DNA from: Favolaschia claudopus
Taxonomy: Eukaryota; Basidiomycota; Agaricomycetes; Agaricales; Mycenaceae
Direction: 5' to 3'
DNA length: 64,000 bases
Assembly: GCA_037176885.1 (NCBI GenBank)
Contig: JAWWNJ010000039.1
Location: forward strand, 930,001-994,000
Positions 19,507 through 42,237 of the stretch are shown in pieces. Every line of letters begins with the position of its first letter. Position 1 is the stretch's first letter. The position numbers and the translations under genes were made by a program. A model generated the notes under the pieces. That model saw nothing but the letters and a program-made list of their open reading frames with translations, did not search any database and was not told the DNA's origin.

Positions 19507-22234
19507 CTACAAAGCCACGCCTGAATTATCGCAGCCTAATATATTCATCCAAACTTCTGCAACGCCATCTTCTTCGCAACCCACCTGCATCCCATTGTCG
19601 CGCAAGATGTAATAGAAACGAGCGGGAGTCTGCACGATGGCCAAAGCAACATGAAGGGACCAACCCGCCGTTATGAAGTGAAGGCTTTCCACATGGTGAT
19701 GTCTTATAGACGAATGAGAAGGGTTCATACAAATAACAGAGACATACGCTGGAAGAAACAAATTCACTTTGGGACTTGCTGCGACTCGGGCAGGGAGGAC
19801 ATCTGAAAGGCCTGCAAATTCCTGGGCCATTTGTGTGGCCGACATGTATCGTCCCGACAGACTATGAGGTATCAAGATCAACTGCAAGTTTGGAGAAGTA
19901 GGACACTTGCCTGTTGGCGACAACGCAGGCAAAAATGTACCGCTCAGCCACGATACGCTTCTTTATCCCAATCTCTCCCTCACTCTCGATACGCTTTAGC
20001 CAAAGCCGACTAATTCCAAGCTGATATTCTTCGTGATTCGGCCAGCTCAAGTAATCCAGTAAACGGCGAGCAGGAGAATTCTGCGTAGAAGGAGGTGCCG
20101 CACGATGGGCGATATATGCGGACCAATCTGCGCGAACGGGAACCTCAGCTGAAGTAGAGGTCGGCACAGTTGTGAGCGGCTCGCATGTCGGTTCCAAGAT
20201 GTAAAAGGACTCGGTCAAAGTAGAATGTCGGACGGTGATCATCCAAATCTCGTCCTTGACCAGTTCTTGCGCGTCTACAATCTGCCCCTCATTCCAGCCC
20301 CTGCCTTCCTTCTCACCACCGACCGACACCTGAAAGAAAAGACGGGTGAGGAGAAATCTGAGTGAAAGTATCAACGACGGGTTACACGAAACACAATCGC
20401 AAACCTCAATGCAACTACAATTTGACGTTCGTGGTCGGGCGAAGTCCACAGCCGGTCAGATATTGGGTTGGTGCTACAGCTAGCGAAGGCGCGGCCCAAG
20501 AAAGACGAAGCGTACTCCGATTTCCGGGTCAAGACCTCTCGCCTCCTTTGCTGAAGGTATGGCCAGGTGTTGGTGGTTGCGGCAGGATATTTCGTGAGCA
20601 CCATCGACAGCCTCTTGCCCAGGAAGTCTCGATTGAGTCGGTGGGATGCGGAGATATACACTATACAGGAAAATTGGGAAAGACGTTCCTCGAGTATGAT
20701 GAACACACCCACCTGCGTAGCGGAAAACGCGAGACACAAAAACACAATTCTTCAAGTCTTCATCGCCGACATAGCTCAGCAGTAACGAAAGCCGAGGCAC
20801 ATTCTTCCGCTCTGACTTTTTGGGTGGAAGAGTGATGGCGGTCATGGAAGGAGGTGGCGCAACAGGCGGGAAGTCGAGATGAGACAATGGGGCATCTTTG
20901 TTGACAATCGGTATCGAAGGAGGTGGTTGTGTTGGGGTGCTGGCGGCCGGTTTTTTGGTGATGACCAGAGGCAGAAATCGCTTCCCCTTGGGCTGTGGCA
21001 GCTTCGCAGTAGTCTCATTGTCAATCGAAGGGAGTATAGATGGTGGTAATTGGGGTGTAAGCACTGTAGAAGACTTGGCTATCGGGAGAAGAGGAGATAA
21101 TTTCTGCTTTTTTGCGATAGGGGTGCTGGAAGGCAACGCTAACGGGCGTTTGGCAATCTTTCGCGGAGGATCGGTTTCAGCGGTAGATGATATATATTGT
21201 AAGATGGGAAGAGTGTCGGCTTGTTCGACTGTACCTCTGGGAGTTGGTGGCTTCGAAGAGGTCGTGGAAGAAGCTAACTTTTTCCTCTTCGAAACGGTGG
21301 ATGAAGGCGTAGCAGTATCGGCTGAACTTGGCATGGATGATGTGCCAGTCTTATTGGCCATTTTATTGTTCTTCGGGGATGGATTCGGTTTAGGCGTAGA
21401 AGACAACGAGCCAGAAATTGTGATTGGAGGATTAGCTACAAGAGTGGCTGACTTGGTGGGAACTTTCGTTCTGTCAGGGAGAGCCGGGATTTTGAAGCCC
21501 TGATTCAGCACGTTGGAATCAGAATCCGGAGAGTCGTCTTCTAAAGGAAGCTTTCGTTTTTTGGAATGAAGTGAAGAGACGGACTCCACATGGGCAGAAA
21601 TAGGGTTGGTTGAAGTTGGGGCTTCTTTTTGTTTCTTCGAAGGAGATTTACGAGGGTTCGCGTCGATGGATATAGGATTAGGTGTTCCTTGCTCTACCTG
21701 CGAACTTGCAGAAGGACTAGACGTAGAGGCTGGATCCGCTAACGAGGACGCTGCGGGTGTTGGGGAAACGATAGCATCAAGAGTCGATTTAGTGTCCGAT
21801 GACTGGACTTGGTGAGAAGCGGAGGGATGGTCTTTCTTCTTGGGTCGAGGCTTCGCCGCCGACTTTTTCTTCTTCTCTGCGCGAGGCGGCGCGATCGTAT
21901 CCGTATCGCGATTTAGGGGTGCTTGTGAAGCGACAGTCGAAGCTTCATTCGTTGCATTCAAAGGCGGAGACGAAGAGGCAGATGCCACAGGAACTGATGC
22001 ATTGGGAAGAGAAGCTGGCTCGTCAAGACTGGTATTTATGTGAGAAGCAGCCTGCGACTTCGCTGGGTGGGTGACGGTGGATGGGGTGACGGAACTTGCA
22101 CTTGAAGGTAGACTAGCGAGCAACTTTTGAATAATGGCATCCTTGGCGAGTTTCGAGTAGCCTGTTATTTTTTTCTCTTTGCATAACGATTTCAGCTGGG
22201 GAACGGTGAGTTTTTTGAGTTCGTCTTCAGTCAT
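19507..22234 (-). CDS. SAP-like domain protein with long Ser/Pro/Lys linker
   Basis: Four exons (22234-20713, 20660-20405, 20357-19911, 19861-19507) make 859 residues. Residues 1-40 (DELKKLTVPQLKSLCKEKK...) form a SAP/Rho-N-like helix-turn-helix, usually a DNA/RNA-binding or chromatin-tethering module. A roughly 440-residue disordered linker rich in Ser, Pro, Ala and Lys follows, with several basic stretches that could be nuclear signals (EKKKKSAAKPRPKKK). The C-terminal 380 residues form a conserved globular domain (SHRLNRDFLGKRL, DAQELVKDEIWMITVRH, VPVRADWSAYIAH, GRYMSATQMAQEF) that I recall from other mushrooms without an assigned function. Intron 3 uses a GC donor (CAG/GCAAGT). It shares a 154 bp promoter with the F-box gene at 22389. 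Nuclear function is inferred only. Confidence 0.75.
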
Positions 22235-22388
22235 TATGGACCAATACTGTGATATACCCTAATATGGTGGGAAGCAAGAGACACGTTGTTACGTAACCTA
22301 AATCGTTGAACTTCACCATCACCATCCATCCACCCTTCATCGATTCCCCAATATTCCGCTACCCACTTCGCGGCTTGCTACAGCCTCC
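22235..22388. promoter_or_regulatory. Bidirectional promoter, 154 bp
   Basis: The start codons of the SAP-like gene (minus) and the F-box gene (plus) are only 154 bp apart, so their core promoters must overlap. No clear TATA box is visible; a pyrimidine/CACCATC-rich stretch lies before the F-box start. Confidence 0.55.
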
Positions 22389-23882
22389 ATGTCTTTCCGC
22401 GCAGCTTTGAACGAGAAGATTCGCGACTGCTCTAAGAGCCAAATCCAATCTCTAATTGAAGAGTCGCAGTCAAAGCTCGCTTCCCTTGACTCCCAAATTA
22501 CTGCTCTTAATGAACAGCGCGAGCAAGAGCGCGTCTCTTTGACTGCGCTTCGATCTGTTATTGCACCCATCTGGGCAATACCGGTCGAACTTCTGGTCGA
22601 GATCTTCCGATGCGCAATCGCTGTCGAGTATGCATGGACGATCAGAGACTTTGCGCCTACGCTTCGCCTATCCCAGGTTTGCGCGCATTGGAGGGAAGTA
22701 GCCCACGTTACCCCTCAGCTTTGGAGTGGCCGTGTCGACATCACCAATCACATCCCCTCCAAGCTCTCAGTTTCTGCCTACGCAGAGGGAATGAGATCCT
22801 GGCTAGCGCGTTCAGCACCTCTTCCCATTCCGGTTTCTATCACACCAGAATCGGACCGTCGCCTCTCTACATGCGATTGGAAAGATATCTTACCCATATT
22901 GGAAGAGGTTTTGGAGATCTCCACCCGATGGCGTTCTTTCGAAATCTTAAATCCCATCACTCTACAAGCCCTCCCGGCTGCCTTCGTGCAACGTCTGCCA
23001 GGGTATGCGATGGATAATCTGGAGGAGCTGTCTCTCGACGAGCAGAGTCTTACCCCGTTTACCCTCTGCTTGGGTAACACACCCCGTCTCTGCAGAGTGA
23101 GTCTTGCCAGAAATATCCGTGTCCCTATGTCATGGTCTCGAATCACCAATCTCACTCTCTCGGAACCGCCTGGCTTCATCCTCCGCATCCTGTCCCACTG
23201 CAACGATCTTGTTCATGCCAACTTTTCTGTCTATGGGCACCTTACGCCGGCTCATGCTGGGATCATGTTACAATTGAAACATTTACGCTCGCTATTGCTT
23301 CATTTCTGCGAGAACGACATCCCTTGGCCCTTCGTGTCTTTCTTAGAGCGATTCAACGCTCATGGATTGGAACAATTATCGCTGAGCTTGGACCATGTTC
23401 TTGCTTGGTCCGATCCTCGCTTCACGTCTTTCCAGTTCACAGCGCCAAATATCACCCACTTCGAATTACACGCTTCCGAAATTACATCCAGCGAACTTGC
23501 CGCTGTGTTATCTCATGCCCCATTGCTGAGTTGTCTGCGGCTGCAGGATTGCCTTCGGTGTTTCGACCACACATTCACCGGTTCTTTGCACTATCGAGAA
23601 GGAATCACTCCCATGGTGCCGCGTCTCGACGCGTTACACGTCGCGTGCGACCCTGTCTCGGATAATTTGGCGGTTTTCGAAACGTCCTTGTTGGACATGA
23701 TCGCTTCGCGGTGGTGGGCGAATGAAGCAATGGACACGTTGTCGTCGCCGCCCGCAGTTACTCGTTGGGCTCATTTGTATATGGGCCCTACGAGACATCA
23801 TTACAGCGAAACCTTCATGAACGAGGTGCAAAAACTGAAAGATAGTGGCCTCACTATCCATATCTACAATCCGCAGCCGTGA
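22389..23882 (+). CDS. F-box protein with N-terminal coiled coil
   Basis: Intact single-exon frame of 497 residues. Residues 1-55 form a charged heptad helix (IQSLIEESQSKLASLDSQI...), followed by the F-box at 60-115 (APIWAIPVELLVEIFRCAI...LSQVCAHWREVAHVTPQLW), the standard arrangement of the large Agaricomycete F-box family. The remainder holds degenerate LRRs (LEELSLDEQSL, LCRVSLARNI, LEQLSLSLDHVLAW, LSCLRLQDCL). The expected role is as an SCF adaptor; the target is unknown. Unlike the copies in the left 16 kb it has balanced base composition, no lesions and a heptad N-terminus, so it belongs to a different subgroup. Confidence 0.82.
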   Translation: MSFRAALNEKIRDCSKSQIQSLIEESQSKLASLDSQITALNEQREQERVSLTALRSVIAPIWAIPVELLVEIFRCAIAVEYAWTIRDFAPTLRLSQVCAHWREVAHVTPQLWSGRVDITNHIPSKLSVSAYAEGMRSWLARSAPLPIPVSITPESDRRLSTCDWKDILPILEEVLEISTRWRSFEILNPITLQALPAAFVQRLPGYAMDNLEELSLDEQSLTPFTLCLGNTPRLCRVSLARNIRVPMSWSRITNLTLSEPPGFILRILSHCNDLVHANFSVYGHLTPAHAGIMLQLKHLRSLLLHFCENDIPWPFVSFLERFNAHGLEQLSLSLDHVLAWSDPRFTSFQFTAPNITHFELHASEITSSELAAVLSHAPLLSCLRLQDCLRCFDHTFTGSLHYREGITPMVPRLDALHVACDPVSDNLAVFETSLLDMIASRWWANEAMDTLSSPPAVTRWAHLYMGPTRHHYSETFMNEVQKLKDSGLTIHIYNPQP

Positions 23883-24847
23883 AGTCTGCCAAATAACCAT
23901 GTACTTACACCAGCATCCCTAGTATGCCTTACCATATCCATTTTATGTGCTAATACTCAAACAGTCATCTGTACGTATGCTGATTGAGGATCTGAATCCA
24001 GCCTGTAGACGAGGAGGTTGAGCGAGGCTGACTAGATGGATTTTCGGGATAGAATATCTTGTACCGCTCTCAGATCCAGCCCAGAAAGAAAATATTGAGC
24101 GAGGCCCAAGCAAAATTGTGCCGTATACGGGAGTCCGGGACACGTTCCGCAGTGTTTCTCTATTTGACCACATCCGTGACTCCGAGTCCGAGTCGCTCAT
24201 GCTGTCTGGACAAGAACGTCGGCCTCGCAATACTTTCAGCAATGTGGAGGCAAGATAACTTGAATTCCTGGTCGAACTGCGTGCCAATGAGGGGACAAAA
24301 CCTTCGCTGAGAACCTTTGAAGCTTTCCCTGTCAATGTGCATTGAAGAATCAAGAAATTCCGTGTACACGGACCAAACACGGACTCTGATATCTTACTTA
24401 GCGCTTCCCTTTCGCAGATGATGTCTGCTAGCGCGGGAATTATGCCTAAGGACCTGAGCCTCGACGCTCCCACCATGTCCGTGCTCTCAGGTAGGCAACT
24501 CGGCCGGCTGTTAGGCCTTTCAAAGTGACTCAGGACGACCTGCAAACAATCACCAATCCCAAACCAATCCAGCCTCCGATTCGCCCTACGGACCCGCCAA
24601 CTTTACTTCTCGGTTCCTCTGGACTTCAAGTCACCAACCTTAAAATGACTCAAATTCACATACGGCCAAAATAGGACATACAAGAACGCTGGAGTAGTGA
24701 CACTTAGATGCCGTGCCCAACCCTCCATTTCACGATTCCGAATCCACCCTTTTGTTCAAGTTAACGGACCCCGAGCCCGCAGTCTTTTTCCTTCATGTAT
24801 GTGCCACCTCTCCCACTTTCCACCCAATGATTTGATTTGTTGTCAGC
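23883..24847. other. Intergenic with possible decayed coding sequence
   Basis: On the plus strand, 24,085-24,260 reads IVPYTGVRDTFRSVSLFDHI and on to a stop. After a frame change, 24,258-24,340 reads EFLVELRANEGTKPSLRTFE, and 24,370-24,490 reads TDSDILLSASLSQMMSAS. These look like remnants of one gene, but I recognise no family and the frame is broken at least twice. The right end is the beta-tubulin promoter. Confidence 0.35.
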
Positions 24848-26812
<1,965 letters not shown>

Positions 26813-27335
26813 GTCCATCATATCACATGCTTGGCAGAAATATGCCCTCGTTCTATGTTTATGGACATGTAATTTCTCGTAGTCGTATCTCCCGGTCAAC
26901 AATGATTACACTATACCTTTGTAATATTGTTTGGAATCCGGAGGACACTGTTGTATCTGTCTAGTCTTCTGTTTCCAAATCGGGCAGCACTCATCCATCT
27001 GACTAGAAAAGGAAATTTGATGGCACTGATCTCTCGACAATTTTACAGCACATCTCAGAGTTCAGCCGTACACTCTGAGGACGCGAGCTCTCGGAAACCC
27101 TTCCCTCACAAAAGATGTCAGTAGTAATTACATTGTTAGTTTACATGCATAGTATGTTGTAAAGAGCGGATGATATGTAGCGTACATGTGAGATGTTGAG
27201 ACGATTTGATCCTGGTATAATAAAATGAAATCCAACAAGAAAGCTGATCCAAAGGAAAGCGAGAGCCATGAACAAAAAAAAACGAACAATACAATCAATG
27301 AACCCAAACAAACAAACTCTATTTTGAAAAAGGTG
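26813..27335. other. Convergent 3' region
   Basis: Downstream flanks of beta-tubulin (plus) and the PH-domain gene (minus). It is A/T-rich near 27,120-27,320 and no gene is seen. Confidence 0.5.
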
Positions 27336-30300
27336 TTACACCTCGGTAACAATACCGAGTGAGACGGCCGACCCATGGCGGGAAAGCGAAAAGAAACTAC
27401 GCGGCCCACGGTCTTCGTCTTCCAAGTCAGGAGGGAGCGGGACAGATGCAGGATCTACCGGTTCGCGTTCGATGTCCTTGATCGAAATCTGCCGAGAGCC
27501 CCGTCGCGGCGGCGGCAACGACACAATCTCAGCATACTCGCTTTCCTGTGCGACAGCAGGTCCCGACAAAGACGGAAGCGTCCGCGGCGCGATAACCGGC
27601 GTCGAGCCCATCTCCAGAAAACTGGGATCGTTCTGCGTATGAAACTCGATGATCTTCTCCCCGATGGGTGTTTGCGGCGGCGAGCCAGCGTTCGCGATGG
27701 CTGCGGCGAAACTAACGGGCGAGAGCGGCCGTGGCGCGGTGGCGGTCACAGGCGTCGAAGGTGTCGACGTCGATAGGAAGCTCGCGAGCATCATGGGTCC
27801 GGGACGTGCGAGGGAACGAGCAGGACGCGGCGGCGGCGCGCTTGCATCTGCGCTGGTGGGTCGCAAACGCGACTCCGGCGTGGAGTGCTGTGGTTGTGGA
27901 AGCAGCTGCAGTACGGCAGCAGGATGCGGCGCCGGCGGAGCACTCAATATTCGCAAACGCTGCTTGAGCTTGAGCGACGTATGGCGCCCAAGACTAGGCG
28001 CAGGCGCTGCGGGGCCAACCGGAGGTGGCGCGGGGAGGGGACCATGTGGAGGCGGGAAGGCCGGTGAGGATGGAATCGCATACAGCCCCGAATTACCTGG
28101 GGTCTCATGCGTGCTGGCCCGAGATCGTCCAAAGCCAACACTCTCCCTCCGACTGTTCGATCCCGCGCTTCCAAGCCGCCTATGACCATAGAGCCGCTGC
28201 TGCTGTGTTGCCGGCGGGGGATTCGCCGTCTCGTCAGGTCTCGGGGGGAGCACACTGGCAGGCGGAGGTTTAGGAGCCATCAGCGACAACCTGAACGCAC
28301 GATCTCGGAACGACGACGAAAAGGTGGTGGTGGTAGCGCTCTTTGAGTGACCCACTTTGCCATTGGTATCATCTGCAGCAGGCAGCACGGCGGGCTCGCG
28401 GAACGAAATCGACGACCCACGCGCTTCGCGACCGATCGACGTCGAAGTTCGCGCTGTAGACGTCGATTCACGTACAGAGCTAAGCGACGTACGCGATTCG
28501 CGCGCAGAGTTGAAAGACGTGCGACCATTAGGACTATGACCGCCGTCCCCGCTGCCAACGGGGGCAGGTGGAAGCGCACTCGTCGGCGCAGGTCGTGGGG
28601 GTGGAGGTACCGACACCCGGTGATTAGCCGCAGCCCCCGACCCGCTTCTCGGCGCAGCAGGAGCGGCAGACGCGGAGGCAGACCCGTTCATCAACGCCCC
28701 TGCAACGCTCCCGCCACTCCCGCTCGACACCCTCTTCCCACCCCCGCTTTCGTGCGTGCCACTCCCATTGACGCTCAAACTCCCTACGCTGGCGATACTG
28801 ATCCCCGAGGCGCGCTTCCCGCCTCGGGTCCAGCTCTTCGCCGTCGCGGACCCAAACGAGCTGCGGCTTGCTCTCCCGCCTGTCGCGTTCCCCGTGTCTG
28901 AGTTTATTGAACTGCGACTGGGGGGCCGCGGCTCGGTGACGGTAACGACGGCGGCAGCAGCAGCATACGGATGCGGGATCGTAGTGACCGAACTGTTGGC
29001 GGTGGGCGGCGCTATGGCAGGCGGCGTGAGTCTCTGCGGAAGGGTCGACCATCTCCGCGAAGGGCCCGTTGCACCTGAAACGAGATTAAGCGTTAACTTG
29101 AATATTTGACTCCAACATGGATAGCACTGACCGTTCCCATTCGGGTTCAATCCATTCTGCACACTGCCCGGAGTATTCCCACCTCCAGCTCCAACACTCG
29201 ACGCTCTACTCCTCGCGCCTCCTCCAGTCCCACTCGACGCCCCACTCTCACTCACGGCGCTCACACTCAACCGATCCACACTCCTATCCCTCTCCTGCGC
29301 ACTCAACCTCCCATCCCTCTCCCTTTCCACCGTCCGCACACTCCCCTCCCTCTCCGCCGACCTCACACTCCCCGCTCTCACCACCCCATTCCGCCCCGAA
29401 GGCGCCAACGACGGAACACCAAAGCTCCCCGCCGTCGCTGCGCTCCCATTCGCGTGCGGATGCGTATACATCCCAGTGCTGCTCGGACTCCCAGCGGAAA
29501 ACGACCCGGATCCTACACTGTGCGGACTTCCCGGCCGTCCATTTTTGCTAACGTGCCCATTCCCTTGGCTGGCAGTACTACTCCCATACGAATAGTCGCG
29601 CGTCGCGCTCCCCGGCCGCCCGTTACGCGTCCCAGACGCGGGCGCAAACGGCGAGAAATACGTGTTCGCGCTATTGATCGACGTCGTCTCGTTTGGGCTC
29701 GCATTGGCGTACGGATGACTAGAGCCACTAGTATCACTCTCACTTGCCGTCCACCGCTTCCTCCTTGGCGGCGGCTGCAGCGCCGTCGTCATCTGTGCTT
29801 GCCCGCCGCCCATGCCAAACGCACCGCCCATACTAAACGTCCTCCTCTTCCCCGAGGCATTCCCATTGATTTGAACAGCCGGTGTACCCTCCGACGCCGC
29901 TTGAACATGCCCATTTGTCAACTCATCCCGCGTGCCAACAATCCTCCTTTGCAATTCGCCAGCATGCCCATTGGCGTTCCCATTCGCGAGCATATTCTGG
30001 CCAACGCTCGTAAAGCTATCTCCCCGCTCTTCCTTCGGCGTCGTTACATGTACAAACGAGCCACCCTTGCCTAGATTGGCATGGCTCATGCTTGTGCCAG
30101 CACGTAGCGAGCCCGTGCCGGAGCCAAAAGAGCTCATAGAAGCAGCGGAAGAAGAACGCTGGCGGCCGCCTCCACCGGAAAACAGACCCTTCAACGCAGC
30201 AACGGCGCCGATGCCTTTGCCCCGCGAAGACGAGGCGGTTGAGAGAAGGGAGTCGGGGCGGATGGTCGGAGGCTGACTACGCGGCGACGACTGTTTGGAG

Positions 30301-31515
30301 AAGAGGTTGTGTGTTGTTGTTGAGGTGGAGGCGGAGGGTGGGGGTGCGGTAGCGACGGAACGCACAGAGTGAGAGGAAACAGAGGGGGCGAGGGACGAGG
30401 CGTAGGTGGGAGAGGTGGGAGTCGGGGGCAGGGGATGGGGATATGGAGGAACGGGGAGGGGGCGCGCGGTAGGAGGCGGAGATGCGGGGATAGGCGAAGA
30501 GGGTGAATTGGAAGAGTCAGATTGAGCGTTGGTTGGAGAGGGAGAAGGCAGATGGGAGGCGTGGTGTAGACGCATCGAGAGCATCACGTCCATGTCGCCT
30601 CTGGGCTCGTGGGCCGATGATGGTGTTACGTGCGCAGTTGGCGATAGACCCGCGCGTTGAGACCTTTTGTCGGAATAAGTAAAATCATAGAGAGATAGGG
30701 CTATAGCGAGGCATTCGCAACAGACGTTGCGAAGGCGAAGGAACGCACCTCTGGTCAAATATGGCGGATTTTATTGCAGAGATCCAGCGCTGGGCGTCGG
30801 CGGGAGTAGAAAGTTGCAAAAGCCACACGGTCCGGCCGGCGTCGTCAGTAGGATTCCAGTCCTTGCGCAACGCACCCACGTCCTGTCCGGCCACTTTGAC
30901 GACGTGAGCTGGAACGGCGTCGGTATGCTCGGGAACCGACTCGGCAACGAAAACGACACTGTCCGCATTGATCTCTAGACGCTCTACCTCGAAATCGTCT
31001 GGACCGGGACGAGCCGACTTGAAGAGGTGGAGATGGGAGACGGTGCCTGCGGGTACGGACAGGAGGAGGTGGCGGGATTTCCATTGCTTATTCGCGAGAG
31101 CAAAGATGCGCAACGACGACGGGGGGTAGTACTTGGGCAGAGTCGCGGCCAGTACGACATAGGGCTTCAAGGAAGCGTTGGAAGCGGGAAATGGCGGCAA
31201 GACTACAGGGTCCCGGTGTTCTAGCTCTTGCTCTTGCTCCGTCTCCGGCTCTGTTTCTGTCTCTTCTTGGGCGGGTTCGAGAAGGGAACCAAGGCCTATG
31301 GACTGGGCAGCTGCGTCGCGCAGCCTGTTGCGCTCCTCAATATCCTGGTCCGGCTCGAGCGGGGGCGGCGCGCTAATGTCAATGACGTGTGGAATGGCGA
31401 GGATGGGGTTGGGGGGTGGAGAACGGACGCTAGGGCGACGCCTGGGTCTCCAGAGGGAGAGCGCATCGCCTGCGTGGACGAGGAGGCTTGTTCTGCGGGA
31501 GGTGGTAGAGCTCAT
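27336..31515 (-). CDS. PH-domain protein with very long Ser/Pro/Gly-rich tail
   Basis: Three exons (31515-30749, 30663-29132, 29074-27336) give 1345 residues in frame. A pleckstrin-homology fold lies at about residues 105-250: ANKQWKSRHLLLSV, SHLHLFKSARPG, DSVVFVAESVPEH, and a final helix ending PADAQRWISAIKSAIF, whose W is the invariant PH tryptophan. This suggests phosphoinositide or membrane binding. The remaining 1,090 residues are low-complexity, rich in Ser, Pro, Gly, Asn and Arg, and probably disordered and phosphorylated; they include KGIGAVAALKGLFSGGGG, which may be a short helix. Two short N-terminal tracts are acidic (QEETETEPETEQEQ). Family beyond PH is not identified; it could be a cortical or polarity adaptor (inference). 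Confidence 0.75.
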
Positions 31516-32131
31516 TCAAGAGCGAACAAACAAAGGATCATCGCTTTATTAAATTTTTCAATTTTCGATCGCTTAGCTCTTCCGTACACCCCCAATGACA
31601 GGACTCTTAGGAGCAATCCTTTCGCTTAGCCTTCCTTAGCTTCGTTCCTGAACACCACCTCCGTCACCACCTGAGCAGTTCAACTCGAACAATCCATCCC
31701 ACCAAGATAGTTCAACATCTTTCTTCTCTTCTCCCTGATCTTCCAACCGCGCGTCTCTCTTGAACACCCTCATCATCAGAAATCTGCGGGTGCACTAGAA
31801 TTACTGTAGTACGGTGACAGCAGTACTGGTCTACTCGGCGAATGCACACGATTTACGCCTTACGGGAAATCTCCGCCGGTCCTGTATAATTTACCCTGTT
31901 ACTCATCCCGCAACACGCTCCTTTCCTCGCTCCGCATCGCTCTACACAGGCCTGCCCATCACTGACATGGCAAGAAATTTGGCCGCCCGCTAACAGAATC
32001 ACCACCATCTCCGCTCTTGATTGTTAACCGCAGGCAACTTACCAAGAATACACACACCAAACCTTGAACGAACGTACGTATACACATTTTGAAGGAGCAT
32101 TAATATACAATTGTCGATACCATACGTATAC
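31516..32131. other. Intergenic between PH gene and PRP8
   Basis: Promoter side of the PH gene and 3' side of PRP8. It is pyrimidine-rich at 31,640-31,760. No coding sequence is supported. Confidence 0.5.
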
Positions 32132-41012
<8,881 letters not shown>

Positions 41013-41107
41013 ATTCTCACGCTTGGGTCATTCTCGCACCAACAAGTTGACTCGAAATAGACCTCTAAGGAATAATTCTGCAATAATCTACATCGTTGGC
41101 CTACAAA

Positions 41108-41827
41108 CTACGACTTCAACACCTTGAAACGATCCTCGATTGGCCCAAAAGTTTTCTCCCCAGGAGGTGTAGCTGGTCCACCAAATGGCATGATGGCTGT
41201 CGATTTCCAAGACGAGGGAAGGCTGAAAGCATTGTGGATTTTGGCTAAAATGTGGGGATAGGCGCCATAGTGCTGCAAGCTTGCTCCCAAACCCTCCAAG
41301 GTGAGAGACGTCCAGACCGCGTGCTGGAGCATCCCTGCTGCGTTCGAACTCCAAGTCGGGAACTCAGACGCATAACTGCGCCGTTTGAATCAGTTCGTAT
41401 CTGCTGGGAACCAGTTGGATGAACGTACATCGGGAATTTAGTGCACATCTCATCAACCACAGTTTGGTCCTCGAAAAACATTACCGAACCGTACCCTGCG
41501 CTGAATTTGGCCAGTCTACTCTCCGAACGAGCTCTAGAGTCGCCTAACAGTATGAAAAACATTTGGTATGTTGAACGTTAGAGCAATCGTTTAGAACCCA
41601 CCCTCCAAGCCATCGAGGACGCTTTCAGTAATCAATTTCCACAATTTGGCGTTTTCCTTGCCAATAACGATGATAGCGCGGCTTGACTGAGAGTTGAAAG
41701 AAGTGGGGCAGTGAAGGACGCAGGTTTTCACGATTTCTTCGAGCTTCTCATCCGGGACGGCACAATTCGAAGTCAAAGCGTGGGTAGTACGACGGACAGC
41801 AATCGCTGAAAGATACGCTTCGGACAT
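41108..41827 (-). CDS. Nitroreductase-family protein (Frm2/Hbn1 type)
   Basis: Exons 41827-41602, 41543-41429 and 41375-41108 make 202 residues, the normal length of the fungal Frm2/Hbn1 group. Motifs: AIAVRRTTHALT (FMN phosphate-binding arginines), HCPTSFNSQSSRAIIV, FSAGYGSVMFFEDQ, LEGLGASLQHYG, and PSSWKSTAIMPFGGP near the C-terminus. These flavoproteins use FMN and NAD(P)H; in yeast they are linked to lipid signalling and oxidative or nitro-compound stress. There is no signal peptide, so it is probably cytosolic. It starts MSEAYLSAIAV at 41827 and its stop lies 95 bp from the PRP8 start. Confidence 0.88.
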
Positions 41828-42237
41828 TTGGGAAGGTGAAGATTGGGTTATTGGTGAGATTGCGGGCGTGCTCTACTTATATCTTATATCCCGGGCAGCC
41901 GGTTATCTCGGGCAACCGTAATGAGTTTAGAGTGAGGAAGCAACAAGGAAAAAAGCCGATAGTCTATCGATAGGCACAGACGTGATGAGAGAAGATCCCG
42001 AAAGCGTCATCTAGTATCCTTATTCGACGGTGTCTGATCTCCTCGAGTACAAAATTGGAAGAATTGATTTCTCATCTACACCGAGGTCGGCCGCGTTGTC
42101 TTCGTCTCATTGTCCGTTGGCGAGATCGCCTCCGAAAACCAGTTTCAAATGATACCGTGCGTCTTCCAAGATGTATTAAGTTAATGTTACAACGAATCTA
42201 AAGTGTCCATAGCACTAGCAAGGTTCTTCATTAGAAA
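41828..42237. other. Intergenic, promoter of the nitroreductase gene
   Basis: 410 bp between the nitroreductase start and the phospholipase D stop. No gene is seen. Confidence 0.5.

Noticed and set aside
20898..21503. Plus-strand 201-residue Gly/Val-rich frame
   Set aside because: Antisense to the Ser/Pro-rich linker of the SAP-like protein.
18225..23882. Terpene biosynthetic gene cluster
   Set aside because: No P450, oxidoreductase, transferase or transporter adjoins the terpene synthase; neighbours are a SAP-like and an F-box gene.
23943..24545. Minus-strand 200-residue frame
   Set aside because: Ser-rich antisense of the broken plus-strand text at 24,085-24,490; no domain.
29106..30074. 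Plus-strand 322-residue open frame, Arg/Pro/Thr-rich
   Set aside because: Exact antisense of the PH-gene low-complexity exon; no domain. The minus frame has introns, a PH fold and in-frame continuity.
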